A stretch of DNA of 64,000 nt from Nannocystis sp. RBIL2 (GCF_026626745.1 NZ_JAPNJW010000002.1:1698151-1762150); one strand, 5' to 3'. Positions 51,130 to 61,772 are shown, counted from the stretch's first letter. Numbers and translations: made by a program. Notes: generated from the sequence alone by a model not told the origin.

Positions 51130-52107
51130 ATGAAGTTCCCACGCGACGATCGATCACGGATGACGGCCGAGCTGGCGATCGAGGTGACGCTGCGTTATCC
51201 GCTGCCTTGGTTCTCACCTGGGGACCTCGGCCTGCAGGAGGTCCTGAGCCCGAGCCCGCGCCTGCTCGGAGGCGTTGGTTTCCGCGGGCTGGCGGTGGCC
51301 CGCCTCGGCGGCTGGCCCTCGATCGCAGCCGACCCGCAGCGCGCCGCCACGGCCCTGCGATTTATGACCTTCTGGGCGCTGCTCGGCGAGGAGGGCGGCT
51401 TCCCCGAGGCCGAGCTGCTGGCCGCCGTGCGCGGCAGCGACGGCCTGCCGGAGAACATCCCGCCGGCCCTGCGCGCGTGGTGGGACGTGGCCCGGCGCTG
51501 CCGCGCGGCGATGGGCCCGGCCTGGTGCGGCCGCCTGGCCGAGGACTTCGCCGACTGGCTCGACGCCAACCGCTGCGAGGCGCACTGGCGCGCCAAGATC
51601 GAGGTCGACGCGCCCTACCCCGCGCGCCAAGACCTGCTGCCGATCCGGGTCGCCAGCGTCGGCGTGGCCCCGGCGATCGACTTCCTCGAGTACGTGAGCG
51701 ACTGCCCGCTGCCCCTGGCCGTGCGCAGCCACCCGGCCCACGCCGCGGTCCGCCGCTACGCCGCCCGCCTGGTCGCCGTCCAGGACGACCTCGTCGGCGT
51801 GGCCGAGGACCTCGCCTCGCACCGCCCCAACCTGCTCGGCTGCATGCTCCTCCACGAGGGCCTGAGCCCCGCCGCCGCCGCCGCCGAGGTCGAGGCGCTG
51901 CACGACGAGAGCCTGTGCGGCCTCACCGGCGCGTCTCAATTGTTGCGCGCCGAGTTCCCGCGCGTCGAGGCGGTGACCCGCTGGCTCCGCGCGGTCCAGA
52001 CCCTGTGCCACGGGTTCGCCCGCTGGCACTCGATGACCCCGCACGAGCGCCGCACGACGTACCTGCCCTCCGGGCCGGGGCTGGCGATCGAGATCGAGTA
52101 CGTGTGA
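51130..52107 (+). CDS. Terpene-synthase-like protein with altered metal-binding motifs
   Basis: A 325-residue protein (M11 is an alternative start). The class I terpene cyclase fold is suggested by PIRVASVGVAPAIDFLEY (residues 171-188, the effector-Arg helix), the NSE-like AVQDDLVGVAED (216-227), NLLGCMLLHEGLSPAAAAAE (234-253) and the terminal FARWHSMTPHERR. The first Asp-rich motif expected near residue 85 is replaced by LLGEEGG, and the NSE motif has Gly for Ser and Asp for Glu. The enzyme may use altered metal binding or be inactive. It is a single gene; no prenyl-transferase neighbour is present. Confidence 0.75.
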   Translation: MKFPRDDRSRMTAELAIEVTLRYPLPWFSPGDLGLQEVLSPSPRLLGGVGFRGLAVARLGGWPSIAADPQRAATALRFMTFWALLGEEGGFPEAELLAAVRGSDGLPENIPPALRAWWDVARRCRAAMGPAWCGRLAEDFADWLDANRCEAHWRAKIEVDAPYPARQDLLPIRVASVGVAPAIDFLEYVSDCPLPLAVRSHPAHAAVRRYAARLVAVQDDLVGVAEDLASHRPNLLGCMLLHEGLSPAAAAAEVEALHDESLCGLTGASQLLRAEFPRVEAVTRWLRAVQTLCHGFARWHSMTPHERRTTYLPSGPGLAIEIEYV

Positions 52108-52115
52108 CCTCGCGG

Positions 52116-52185
52116 ACATGTCCGCTCGGGCAGGCTCTCACGGGCATGTCCGAACGGGCATGGCTTGAGCGACATGTCCTGAGGC
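52116..52185. repeat. Five-unit array of the 14-bp repeat
   Basis: ACATGTCCGCTCGG, GCAGGCTCTCACGG, GCATGTCCGAACGG, GCATGGCTTGAGCG and ACATGTCCTGAGGC, contiguous and in register, starting 9 bp after the terpene-synthase-like stop. Confidence 0.95.
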
Positions 52186-52243
52186 GCAGGCGCGCCCGTC
52201 GAGGCCGCCCCGAAAGACAGCCCGCTCGCAGCCGCAGGCGGGC

Positions 52244-53794
52244 TCACCTCTTCGCGCCGACGTTCTTGCGCTGGAGCTCGATCGCCTCGAGGTCGCCGAC
52301 GGCCTCGGCCTCGGCCAGCAGCCACTGGAACATCGGCCCCGACAGGCCGTACTCCTTGCGGTCGTTCCACAGCCACACCGCGTAGCCGCACACGTCGCGG
52401 TGGACCTGCGGGAACATCAGGTAACGCAGCGCCATCCCGCCGAGCAGGACCGCCTCCTCGTAGCGGCGGCGGAACTGGTTCCACGCGCGCGACTCCTCGG
52501 CCGGCGGCAGGCGGCGGTCGGCGGCAGTGCGCGCGCGCAGCTCCTCCGAGCCGGCCTCGACCCCGCCGAGCAGCTCCGCCCGCAGCTCCTCCGCGGCCAG
52601 CGCGGCCGTGGGCACCTCGGCCTCGAAGCTGTCGAGCGGCAGCTTGGCGGCCCGCGCCAGCTCGGCCAGCTCGCGCGCGACGACGCGGCGGATCGCCGCC
52701 AGCGCCTCCTCGGCGCGCGTCTGGGCGGTCAGCGCCGCGGCCCGCTGACGCATGCGCCGCTCGGCGGGCGCCCACGCGGCCTCCCACGCGCGACAGAGCT
52801 CCTGCATGCGCGTGGCCGACAGGCGCTGCTCGAGCTCCGTCGCCGGCTGCCCCGCGGTCTTGGGCCGCAGCGCCAGCCAGGTGGCGTGGAGCGCCTGCGC
52901 GTGGGCCACGGGATCGTCGGCGTGGACCGACGGATCGATCAAGGGCACGGTCGCCGGCGGCGGTGCGGGCGGCGGCGGCTTGCGCTGGTGCAGCACCCGC
53001 GGCGCAGCGCGGGCCTGATCGAGCAGCGGCCGCATGGCCTTTCGGCCAGGTGCGAGCAGCCACGAGATCCACAGGCCGAAGTCGGTCGGGTTGGGCTCGC
53101 CGGCCAGCGCCTCGCCGCGGATCCGCGCGGCAGCGCGGGCGAGGAAGCGGGTGTACGCGGTGGCCTGGCCCGGCTGCACGCCGCGGCGCATGACCGTGAT
53201 CCAGTCGCCGCGCGCGGCGGCGTCCGCCACCAGCCAGTCGTTGGCGGCCCGCCGCGCAGCCTTCGGCGCGAAGTCGGGGTCGAAGCCGTCGACGCCGAGG
53301 AGGATGTCGCGCGCCCCGTCGCGGTCGCCGCGGCTGGCCGCGAGCAGCCCGGTCGCGACGATGCCGCCGAGCCCGGACCTGGCCCGCGCCTGGATCTTGC
53401 CCTCGAGCCAGCTGGCCAGCGCGGCGTCGTGCGAGCGGTGCAGCAGCGCCAGCGCGGCCGCGACGACCTGCCCGCCCTCGTGCTCGCGCTCCCAGCTCGA
53501 ACGGGCCAGGAACGCCAGCCAGTAGCTGGTGCGCACGAGGCCGGCCGCGATCACGGTGTGCCGCAGGGCCGGCCACACCAGCCCGCCGACCAGGTCGAGC
53601 AGCGCCATCACCCAGCTACCGAGCGCGATCAGGAGGATGATGCCGCCGAGCACGCTGCCGATCGCGTACGACTGGGCGACGAAGTCGGGGCCGCCGACGA
53701 CGATCCCCAGCACGAGCAGAGCGAACACCGGCCACGCCCCGCGACGACGCGTGACTCGGCGACCTTCGGTCATTTTCGTCGCGTCGTGCCTCAT
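52244..53794 (-). CDS. Membrane protein of an Hsp70-linked module
   Basis: A 516-residue protein whose ATG (53794) overlaps the stop of the J-like gene as ATGA. Two or three N-terminal membrane helices (WPVFALLVLGIVVGGPDFVA, GSVLGGIILLIALGSWVMAL) precede a large, mainly helical cytoplasmic region rich in Ala/Arg/Glu with TPR-like features. The last ~80 residues (YEEAVLLGGMALRYLMFPQV, HRDVCGYAVWLWNDRKEYGL) are better ordered. No known family. The tight overlap with the J-like and Hsp70 genes implies joint function. A repeat copy lies at 53032-53050. Confidence 0.8.
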   Translation of the reverse strand: MRHDATKMTEGRRVTRRRGAWPVFALLVLGIVVGGPDFVAQSYAIGSVLGGIILLIALGSWVMALLDLVGGLVWPALRHTVIAAGLVRTSYWLAFLARSSWEREHEGGQVVAAALALLHRSHDAALASWLEGKIQARARSGLGGIVATGLLAASRGDRDGARDILLGVDGFDPDFAPKAARRAANDWLVADAAARGDWITVMRRGVQPGQATAYTRFLARAAARIRGEALAGEPNPTDFGLWISWLLAPGRKAMRPLLDQARAAPRVLHQRKPPPPAPPPATVPLIDPSVHADDPVAHAQALHATWLALRPKTAGQPATELEQRLSATRMQELCRAWEAAWAPAERRMRQRAAALTAQTRAEEALAAIRRVVARELAELARAAKLPLDSFEAEVPTAALAAEELRAELLGGVEAGSEELRARTAADRRLPPAEESRAWNQFRRRYEEAVLLGGMALRYLMFPQVHRDVCGYAVWLWNDRKEYGLSGPMFQWLLAEAEAVGDLEAIELQRKNVGAKR

Positions 53795-54159
53795 GACCGC
53801 CTCCAGCCGAGCGCCGCGAACGCCTCGGTGAACGGGGCCGGCCCGGGGCCCTTCGTCTCGGGCGCCGGCGGCGGCTTCGGCGGGGCCGCGGGCGGCGGCA
53901 GGCTGGCCCAGAACTCGTGCGCCAGCCGCTTCTCGTGGTCGCGCAGGGCCGCCATGGCGGCGCGCACCTTGTCCTCGGTGCGCGGGCGCGGCCCGAGCGG
54001 GCTCATGTACGTGGCGGCCGACTTGAGCTTGAGGCCGAGCATCCCGAGCAGCTTCTGGCCCTCGCGCTCGACGTCGACCCGGCTGCAGTCGGGCCGCAGG
54101 CCGAGCACGTAGAACGGGTTGTCGGCCAACGCCTGGAAGTCGTCTGGCTTTTGCGACAT
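53791..54159 (-). CDS. Small J-domain-like protein lacking HPD
   Basis: A 122-residue protein. Its start, NPFYVLGLRPDCSRVDVERE then GQKLLGMLGL, resembles the first two helices of a J domain (NYYEVLGV...), and RTEDKVRAAMAALRDHEKRL resembles the third, but the HPD tripeptide that activates Hsp70 is absent. The C-terminal ~35 residues are Pro-rich. It lies between Hsp70 and the membrane protein genes and overlaps the latter by 4 bp. Its start codon lies inside a unit of the 14-bp repeat, and its ribosome site (GGGAG) comes from the same repeat. Confidence 0.7.
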   Translation of the reverse strand: MSQKPDDFQALADNPFYVLGLRPDCSRVDVEREGQKLLGMLGLKLKSAATYMSPLGPRPRTEDKVRAAMAALRDHEKRLAHEFWASLPPPAAPPKPPPAPETKGPGPAPFTEAFAALGWRRS

Positions 54160-54197
54160 GGTGCTCCCGACAGGTCCTTTAAGACATGAGCGAAAGG
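54156..54197. repeat. Three-unit array of the 14-bp repeat at a start codon
   Basis: ACATGGTGCTCCCG, ACAGGTCCTTTAAG and ACATGAGCGAAAGG in register. They fill the whole 43-bp spacer between the Hsp70 stop and the J-like start; CAT of the first unit is the complement of the start codon. Confidence 0.9.
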
Positions 54198-54202
54198 TCA
54201 GC

Positions 54203-56662
<2,460 letters not shown>

Positions 56663-56687
56663 CGCGGGCAAGTGTACCCGGGCGCTC

Positions 56688-57212
56688 TCAGCCTCGCAGC
56701 GGCGAGCGAGCGCGCCGACGCAGAACTCGGTCGACCGTCACCCCGCCAGCCGCGCCGAGCCCGACCAGCGCGAACAGCAGCGGCAGATCGCCGGGGCGCC
56801 CCGCAGGCGGGCTCGGGGCCGCGCCGCGCCAGGCGACGCGCACCCGCCCGGCGCTCCACGCCCCGCAGAGCTCGCCCACCAGCGCCGTCCCAGCGGCCTC
56901 GTCCCAGCCCGGCGGTCCCTGCCCGGTCACCACCACCGCACCCGGATCGTCGGCCCGCGGCAGGCGCACCTCGACCGCCAGCCCCTCGGCCCCGAGCGAC
57001 CGCAGGGCCGCGACCACCGCGTCCGCCAGCGCCAGCTCCTCCCGCGCGCGCTCGCCCGCGCGCGTGGGCACCAGAGCAGGATCGCCGAACAGCTCGCGCT
57101 TGCCGCGGACCCCGCGGACCTCGGGCGCCCGCGCCGGCTCGCAGGCGGCCAGAGCTGCCCCGAAGAACATGCTCCAAACGACATGTCTCGAAAGACCTTC
57201 CCGTTGGAGCAT
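56688..57212 (-). CDS. Lipoprotein, weakly like the YscJ/SctJ family
   Basis: From ATG at 57212 the 174-residue product has a signal (HVVWSMFFGAALAACEPA) whose codons come from the 14-bp repeat array. The mature part (ELALADAVVAALRSLGAEGL, AVEVRLPRADDPGAVVVTGQ) and a C-terminal membrane helix with Arg cluster (PLLFALVGLGAAGGVTVDRV, LRRRAR) recall type III secretion ring lipoproteins of the YscJ class, but no other secretion genes are near. An alternative start at 57269 would add 19 residues. The family link is tentative. It lies between the Hsp70 and sigma factor genes. Confidence 0.6.
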   Translation of the reverse strand: MLQREGLSRHVVWSMFFGAALAACEPARAPEVRGVRGKRELFGDPALVPTRAGERAREELALADAVVAALRSLGAEGLAVEVRLPRADDPGAVVVTGQGPPGWDEAAGTALVGELCGAWSAGRVRVAWRGAAPSPPAGRPGDLPLLFALVGLGAAGGVTVDRVLRRRARSPLRG

Positions 57213-57236
57213 GCCCGCAAGACCATGTCTCTTCCG
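57167..57236. repeat. Five-unit array of the 14-bp repeat over a signal-peptide region
   Basis: ACATGCTCCAAACG, ACATGTCTCGAAAG, ACCTTCCCGTTGGA, GCATGCCCGCAAGA and CCATGTCTCTTCCG, contiguous and in register. They encode MLQREGLSRHVVWSMF on the minus strand and contribute the ATG start. Confidence 0.9.
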
Positions 57237-57444
57237 CCAGCTGGCGGTGTCCTCGCGCACAGCGCTCACGGCCCGGCCCCCGCGAAGCGCGTCCCCCCAC
57301 GCACCTGGACGACGCTCCGCGGCCGCTCGAGCGCGCTGGACCGCGAGCGACGAGCCGCGCTCGGGATCGCCAGCACCGGCTCGGCCGTGACGCCACGAAC
57401 TGCGAGCCGCGCCTCCATCCCTCGCTCGCCCACATCCCGCCCGC

Positions 57445-58176
57445 TCACGGCCCCGCCTCCGGCGGTCGCGCCTCGGCCGTCAGCAGATCGGCCAGTCGCC
57501 GCAGCAGCCGCTGGTGGCGGCGGGAGATCGTGCTGACGCTGGTGGCGAGGTCGGCCGCGACCTCGGTGAGAGTCAGGCCGCGCACGTAGACCGCGTCGAT
57601 CAGCGCCCGCTCGTCGGGATCGCAGCGCTCGACCAGCGCGCGCAGCGTCAGCCGGACCTCGGGGCCGAACGCGTCCTCGTCGTCGCTGGCGAACAGGCGC
57701 GACAGCACCGCGGCGGCGGTGACCTCGCGGACCAGCTCGGCCGCGTCGCCGAAGCGCTCCCCGATCCGCCGCGGATCGTCGCCCGGGCGCAGGCGGATCT
57801 CCGACAGCTCCTGCGTCACCTCGAGGGTGTTGAGGATCCGCCGCGCCCGCTTGTGGTCGGGGAAGGCGTTGCGGGCGGCGTCGATCATCGCCCCGCGGAC
57901 CCGGTAGAACGCGAACGCCGCGAACGGCACGCCCGAGGCCGGGTCGTAGCGCAGGGCCGCGCGCGCCAGCGCCTCGTAGCCGGCGCTCTCGCACTCGTCG
58001 GGCGCGATCCCGACGATGCGCCGCAGGCTGCGCGCGATGCCGGGCACCCGCGGCGCGAACGCCTCGACCCGCGCCCGCTGTTCGGGGCTGAGGCCGGGCC
58101 CCCGCGCGGGTTCGCGGGCGGCCGGCTCGCCGTCGTCGTCCGTGACGTGCGAGACCTCGTCGTGAGGCTGGTTCAT
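57445..58176 (-). CDS. RNA polymerase sigma factor of the sigma-28/B/F type
   Basis: A 243-residue protein. Region 2 (ARSLRRIVGIAPDECESAGY, EALARAALRYDPASGVPFAA, FAFYRVRGAMIDAARNA) matches the FliA/WhiG/SigB group rather than the ECF type, and region 4 helix-turn-helix is LTLTEVAADLATSVSTISRR then HQRLLRRLADLL. It should direct transcription of a special regulon (motility or stress). It starts with ATG at 58176 preceded by a repeat-derived GAGGACATG ribosome-site-like sequence; the PilZ gene lies 29 bp upstream in the same direction. Confidence 0.9.
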   Translation of the reverse strand: MNQPHDEVSHVTDDDGEPAAREPARGPGLSPEQRARVEAFAPRVPGIARSLRRIVGIAPDECESAGYEALARAALRYDPASGVPFAAFAFYRVRGAMIDAARNAFPDHKRARRILNTLEVTQELSEIRLRPGDDPRRIGERFGDAAELVREVTAAAVLSRLFASDDEDAFGPEVRLTLRALVERCDPDERALIDAVYVRGLTLTEVAADLATSVSTISRRHQRLLRRLADLLTAEARPPEAGP

Positions 58177-58179
58177 GGG

Positions 58180-58207
58180 ACATGTCCTCGCAGACAGGGG
58201 CCGGCTC
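58180..58207. repeat. Two 14-bp repeat units forming the PilZ-sigma spacer
   Basis: ACATGTCCTCGCAG and ACAGGGGCCGGCTC. The 29-bp intergenic spacer is made of repeat sequence, and on the minus strand GAGG of the repeat lies 7 bp before the sigma ATG. Confidence 0.75.
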
Positions 58208-58526
58208 AGGCGCCGGCGGCCTCCTGGCTGTCGAGGATGTGCTTGCGCAGCGCGCCCTTCTGCTCGTCGCTGATGTGGACGAAGCGGATCGCCATGTCCT
58301 CCTCGCCGCCGCGCACGACCATGCCGGTGAGCGGCAGGCTGGCCGAGAGGGTCGGGAAGCTCAGCACCAGCGCGACCTGCTGCCCCGCCTCCTCCCACGC
58401 CGGGCCGACGAACTTGCAGCCGCCGAGGCTGAGGTCGTCGAGAGGGCGGGCCAGCACGACCTCGGAGCCGATGATGTCGGCGTGGGCGTGGATCCGCAGG
58501 CGGGGGTGGAAGCGGGCGTCCGTCAC
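58206..58526 (-). CDS. PilZ-domain protein (c-di-GMP binding)
   Basis: A 106-residue single-domain protein from a GTG start at 58526. The c-di-GMP motifs are complete: RFHPR (RxxxR) near the N-terminus and DDLSLGGCKF (DxSxxG) about 25 residues later, followed by strands ALVLSFPTLSASLPLTGMVV and EEDMAIRFVHI. PilZ proteins link c-di-GMP to motility, exopolysaccharide or regulation. It is upstream of a sigma factor gene and likely co-transcribed with it. Confidence 0.92.
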   Translation of the reverse strand: MTDARFHPRLRIHAHADIIGSEVVLARPLDDLSLGGCKFVGPAWEEAGQQVALVLSFPTLSASLPLTGMVVRGGEEDMAIRFVHISDEQKGALRKHILDSQEAAGA

Positions 58527-58756
58527 TCTGCGATGATAGCCGCGCGCTCGCGCGAGCGACCTCGCCGCGCGCCGCGACCCGCCGACACGCGGCGCGGACG
58601 GCCCGTCACCCGCCCGCGACGCGCTGGCACGCCGCTCTCGCGCCTCGTGCCAAATTGGCACGGAAGACCCCCCGGCCGCGCTCCCGACGCGTGCGCTAAG
58701 TCCTTGTTCGCAGAAGCGAGTTTACGAACTGGCGCCCGTGGCCGCGTGCTTGCACA

Positions 58757-59284
58757 ATGCGCCTCGCTCGACCCATGCCCGGACGTTCCCTCGCTCTCGC
58801 ACTCGCTGCCGTGCTCGCCGTGCCCACCCTCGCCGGCTGCAAGAACACCGCGATCATCCCCGGGACCGAGATCCCGGACACTCCCGACAACCGCGAGCTC
58901 CTGCAGGTCATCGAACGCTTCCGGACCAGCTTCGTCCGCCAGGATCCGGCCGGCATCCTCGCCACCGCGCACCCGACCTACTACGACGAGTCGGGCACCG
59001 ACGACCCCAGCGACGACATCGTCTACGAGGAGCTCGGCCCGATCCTCCGCCGCCGGATCGCCCAGCTCGAGTCGGTCCGCTTCACCATCGAGTACCTCGA
59101 CGTCTACATGCGCCGCGACCGCGCCACCGTGAACGTGTGGATCGACGCGACCTTCCGCCTCAAGCCGATCCTCGGCGACGACGGCATGCCCCGCTTCCCG
59201 CCGCGCGTGGTCCCCAAGCAGGACTACGCCAAGTTCGAGCTGATCCGCGAGGGCGACTCCTGGCTGATCACGAAGGGCATCTGA
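58757..59284 (+). CDS. Small lipoprotein with NTF2-like region
   Basis: A 175-residue protein; ATG at 58757 (or 58775). Signal SLALALAAVLAVPTLAGCKN is a lipobox. The mature part DNRELLQVIERFRTSFVRQD, PAGILATAHPTYYDESGTDD, IEYLDVYMRRDRATVNVWID and KFELIREGDSWLITKG has the length and layout of an NTF2/SnoaL-like domain. These often bind small ligands or serve as scaffolds. It is monocistronic, followed by a six-unit repeat array. Confidence 0.82.
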   Translation: MRLARPMPGRSLALALAAVLAVPTLAGCKNTAIIPGTEIPDTPDNRELLQVIERFRTSFVRQDPAGILATAHPTYYDESGTDDPSDDIVYEELGPILRRRIAQLESVRFTIEYLDVYMRRDRATVNVWIDATFRLKPILGDDGMPRFPPRVVPKQDYAKFELIREGDSWLITKGI

Positions 59285-59606
59285 GCCCGGCTGCCCGCGC
59301 GGGCAGGTCCCCGAGGACCTGCCCGTTCGCGCATGCCCCACAGAACATGTCCTGAGGGACATGGCCCCTGGGACCGGCGCCGGATGTCGCTCGCTCGTCC
59401 CGGCCGCTCGGCGCCGCCCGCTGTCGCTACCGCCCGGGCTGCTCTGCTCGGCCTTCGCTTCGGCGCCCGGCTCAGGCTCGGCAAGCTCCGGGGACGACGA
59501 CGCCCGTCACCCCTGAAGCGACCGCCAGGGCTGTCTCTCGTCCCTCGCTTCGCCTCGCAGCCGGCGTCCGGCTGCGAGCTCGTCGCGCTCGGGTGAGGGC
59601 GCTCGG
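59285..59606. other. Gene-free interval with repeat array
   Basis: About 320 bp between converging genes. The left 85 bp is the repeat array at 59289-59372; the rest is GC-rich sequence without recognised structure. Confidence 0.6.
59289..59372. repeat. Six-unit array of the 14-bp repeat
   Basis: GGCTGCCCGCGCGG, GCAGGTCCCCGAGG, ACCTGCCCGTTCGC, GCATGCCCCACAGA, ACATGTCCTGAGGG and ACATGGCCCCTGGG, contiguous, starting 5 bp after the lipoprotein stop. Confidence 0.95.
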
Positions 59607-60239
59607 TCAGCCGCTGCAGGCGCCGCCCGAGCAGCTCTTCTTGCACTTCGCGTCGCCCTCGCAGCCGCGCGCACACACACCGCCCGAGCACGTCAGGTCG
59701 CAGTCGGAGCCGGCCTTGCAGGTCTGCGTGCAGTTGGCGCCGCTGCAGGTGAACTTGCAGGTGGCGCCCTTCTCGCAGACCTGCGTGCAGTTGCCGCCGC
59801 CGCAGGTGTACTCGCAGTTGCCGCCGCTGCAGGTCTGACGGCAGCCGCCGTCGTCGCAGTCCTTGCCGCCGGCCGCCGGCTCGGCGTCGTCGTCGAGGTT
59901 GGTCGGGGCCACGATCACCCCGCCGCCAGGCAGCTTGATCGTCCCGTCGGCGCCGACCTCGACCTCGCCGGCCTTCACCCCAGCAGCCGACACTTTGACG
60001 TCGCCGACCTCGGTGCCGCTGACGTTGATCTCGCCCGGCTTGACCGCGACCGCGACCGCGCCCGCCTTGATGTCGACCTCGCCTGGCTTCATGTCCACGC
60101 CAGCCGGAGGCGCGGCCGTGGCCGCAGGTGCTGCGGTCGCCGGCACGGCAGCCTTCTGCTCAGCCTCGGCGGCGGGCTTCGAGTCACAGCCCATCACGGA
60201 CACCGCCACGATCGCGGCGAAAAACGAATATGCGCGCAT
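59607..60239 (-). CDS. Lipoprotein with C-terminal Cys-ladder
   Basis: A 210-residue product from ATG at 60239: MRAYSFFAAIVAVSVMGCDS is a strong lipoprotein signal. Residues 20-115 are Ala/Val/Lys-rich with KPGEI/KAGEV repeats. The C-terminal ~85 residues form a regular ladder of CSGGNCEYTC, GGGNCTQVCEKG, ATCKFTCSGANCTQTCKAGS, DCDLTCSGGVCARGCEGDAK and CKKSCSGGACSG, with about 20 Cys. It should be a rigid disulphide- or metal-bound repeat at the cell surface. No enzyme motif is seen. Confidence 0.85.
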   Translation of the reverse strand: MRAYSFFAAIVAVSVMGCDSKPAAEAEQKAAVPATAAPAATAAPPAGVDMKPGEVDIKAGAVAVAVKPGEINVSGTEVGDVKVSAAGVKAGEVEVGADGTIKLPGGGVIVAPTNLDDDAEPAAGGKDCDDGGCRQTCSGGNCEYTCGGGNCTQVCEKGATCKFTCSGANCTQTCKAGSDCDLTCSGGVCARGCEGDAKCKKSCSGGACSG

Positions 60240-60575
60240 CCCTTGTACTCCTGTGCGCGACCCTACCACATGGGAGGCGCCGCTCCCGGGCCACGGGTTT
60301 CCTGTCCTCGGGGACATGTCGACGCAGCAGACTCGACCATGACGAACGCCGCCAGGAACGGACCGGAGAAACACTCCAAGCCGGCACCGGATGCCCTCGC
60401 CCTGGGCGGCTCGTCCACCGCGGTTCTGCCGGACGTACTCGTCGAGCTCCGAGGTCCGCGGGCCTCGCCGTCGAGAGACCGCGATGCTCGTCGACCCGCG
60501 GTCCCCCACGTCGGCCTGCAATCGCGCGTCACCGCCACCCGGGCGCGGTCCCGGTCGCAATCACCATGCACCGCC
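60240..60575. other. Gene-free interval with one repeat copy
   Basis: About 335 bp between the Cys-ladder lipoprotein and holA. A palindromic repeat (CCTGTCC-TCGG-GGACATG, 60300-60321) lies near its left side; nothing else is recognised. Confidence 0.55.
60300..60321. repeat. Dispersed palindromic repeat
   Basis: TCCTGTCCTCGGGG followed by ACATGTC: a hairpin with TCGG loop, about 60 bp upstream of the Cys-ladder lipoprotein start. Confidence 0.75.
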
Positions 60576-61652
60576 TCAGGTGCGCGCGTCGACGCCGGGC
60601 AGCGCGCGGCAGGTGTCGAGGATCCACCGCTGCAGCGCCAGGTACGGCGACGCGTAGGCCACGTGCGAGCCGCCTTTGAGGTCCTGGTCGAGGCGCACCA
60701 GCGCCGCGTAGGCCGAGCGCAGGCGCGGCTCGCTGAACCCACGCGCCTGCGCCTCGAGCCCGCGCACCAGGAACGGCGGCAACTTGGTCGCCTCGGCCAC
60801 GCGGCCCGGGTTGACCTTGGCGGTGAAGATCAGGCGGATCTGCCGGGTCAGCATCGCCAGCACCTGCATCGACACGCCCGCGTCCTTCTCGCCCGCCGCG
60901 AACATGCGCGCGAGCACTGCGAGCGCGGTGTCGGCCTCGCCGCGGCCCACAGCGTCGGTGAGGTCGAAGATCTTCGCCTCGCGGGTGTGGGCGACGATCG
61001 CCTCGACGTCGGCGAGCCCGACCGGGGCGTCGCCCGCGTGCATCAGCGCCTGGTCGAGCGCGCCCAGCAATTCGCTGCGCCCGGTGCCGACGCTGGCGAC
61101 CAGCGCCGCGGCGGCGTCGCGGGAGATCTTGCGCCCCTGCGCCTGCGCCTCGCCGATCACGAAGCCGACAGCGTCGTCGTCACGCTTGTAGGCCTCGAAC
61201 TTGTGGGCCCAGCCGCCCGCCTTGCAGGCGGTCACGAGCTTCGAGCGGCCGTCGATGCCGCCGCCGCTGATCACCAGCACGGTGCTCGGGCTCGGCGCCT
61301 TGATGTAGGCCGCGAGCGCGTCCATGGCCGCCGAGTTGGTGCTCTCGGCCTCGGGCCCCTTGCCGAGGTCGTCGGGGTTGGCGAGCTCGACCAGCCGCCA
61401 CTTGCTCATCATCGGGATCTGCGCGCAGGCCGACAGCACCGGCCCCGCCCCGGTGAGGTCGACGCCGTCGAAGCGCTCGTGGTTGAAGGCCGCCATCGCC
61501 TGCGCGGTGGGATCGTCGGGCGGGACCACGACCTTGCGCAGCGCGGTGATGACGGCGCGGATCGCCGCCGGCTCGTCCCCGTAGAGCACGTACACCGGGT
61601 CGAGCTTGCCGGCGGCGATCGCCCGCTCGAGCGCGCGGACCTCGTCGCTCAT
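60576..61652 (-). CDS. holA: DNA polymerase III delta subunit HolA
   Basis: A 358-residue protein starting MSDEVRALERAIAAGKLDPV at the ATG at 61652 (upstream codons are repeat-derived). The delta-subunit pattern is present: PVYVLYGDEPAAIRAVITAL, a RecA-like domain with WRLVELANPDDLG and STVLVISGGGIDGRSKL, and the collar domain with TREAKIFDLTDAVGRGEADT and LQRWILDTCRALPG. HolA opens the sliding clamp as part of the clamp loader. A set of repeats separates it from rlmD. Confidence 0.92.
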   Translation of the reverse strand: MSDEVRALERAIAAGKLDPVYVLYGDEPAAIRAVITALRKVVVPPDDPTAQAMAAFNHERFDGVDLTGAGPVLSACAQIPMMSKWRLVELANPDDLGKGPEAESTNSAAMDALAAYIKAPSPSTVLVISGGGIDGRSKLVTACKAGGWAHKFEAYKRDDDAVGFVIGEAQAQGRKISRDAAAALVASVGTGRSELLGALDQALMHAGDAPVGLADVEAIVAHTREAKIFDLTDAVGRGEADTALAVLARMFAAGEKDAGVSMQVLAMLTRQIRLIFTAKVNPGRVAEATKLPPFLVRGLEAQARGFSEPRLRSAYAALVRLDQDLKGGSHVAYASPYLALQRWILDTCRALPGVDART

Positions 61653-61660
61653 GGCCTGAC

Positions 61661-61772
61661 CTTTCGGACAGCCCACTCTACCGAGGCTCGGTCATGACCT
61701 GCCCCTCCGGACAGGTCGCAGCGGCACGGCGATCGCCCGGCGCAACCTGTCCCTGCGGACAGCTCGCTCACG
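61661..61772. repeat. Cluster of 14-bp repeat units between holA and rlmD
   Basis: A short copy at 61661-61671, paired units ACCTGCCCCTCCGG + ACAGGTCGCAGCGG (61697-61724) and ACCTGTCCCTGCGG + ACAGCTCGCTCACG (61745-61772), the last reaching the rlmD stop codon. Confidence 0.85.
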
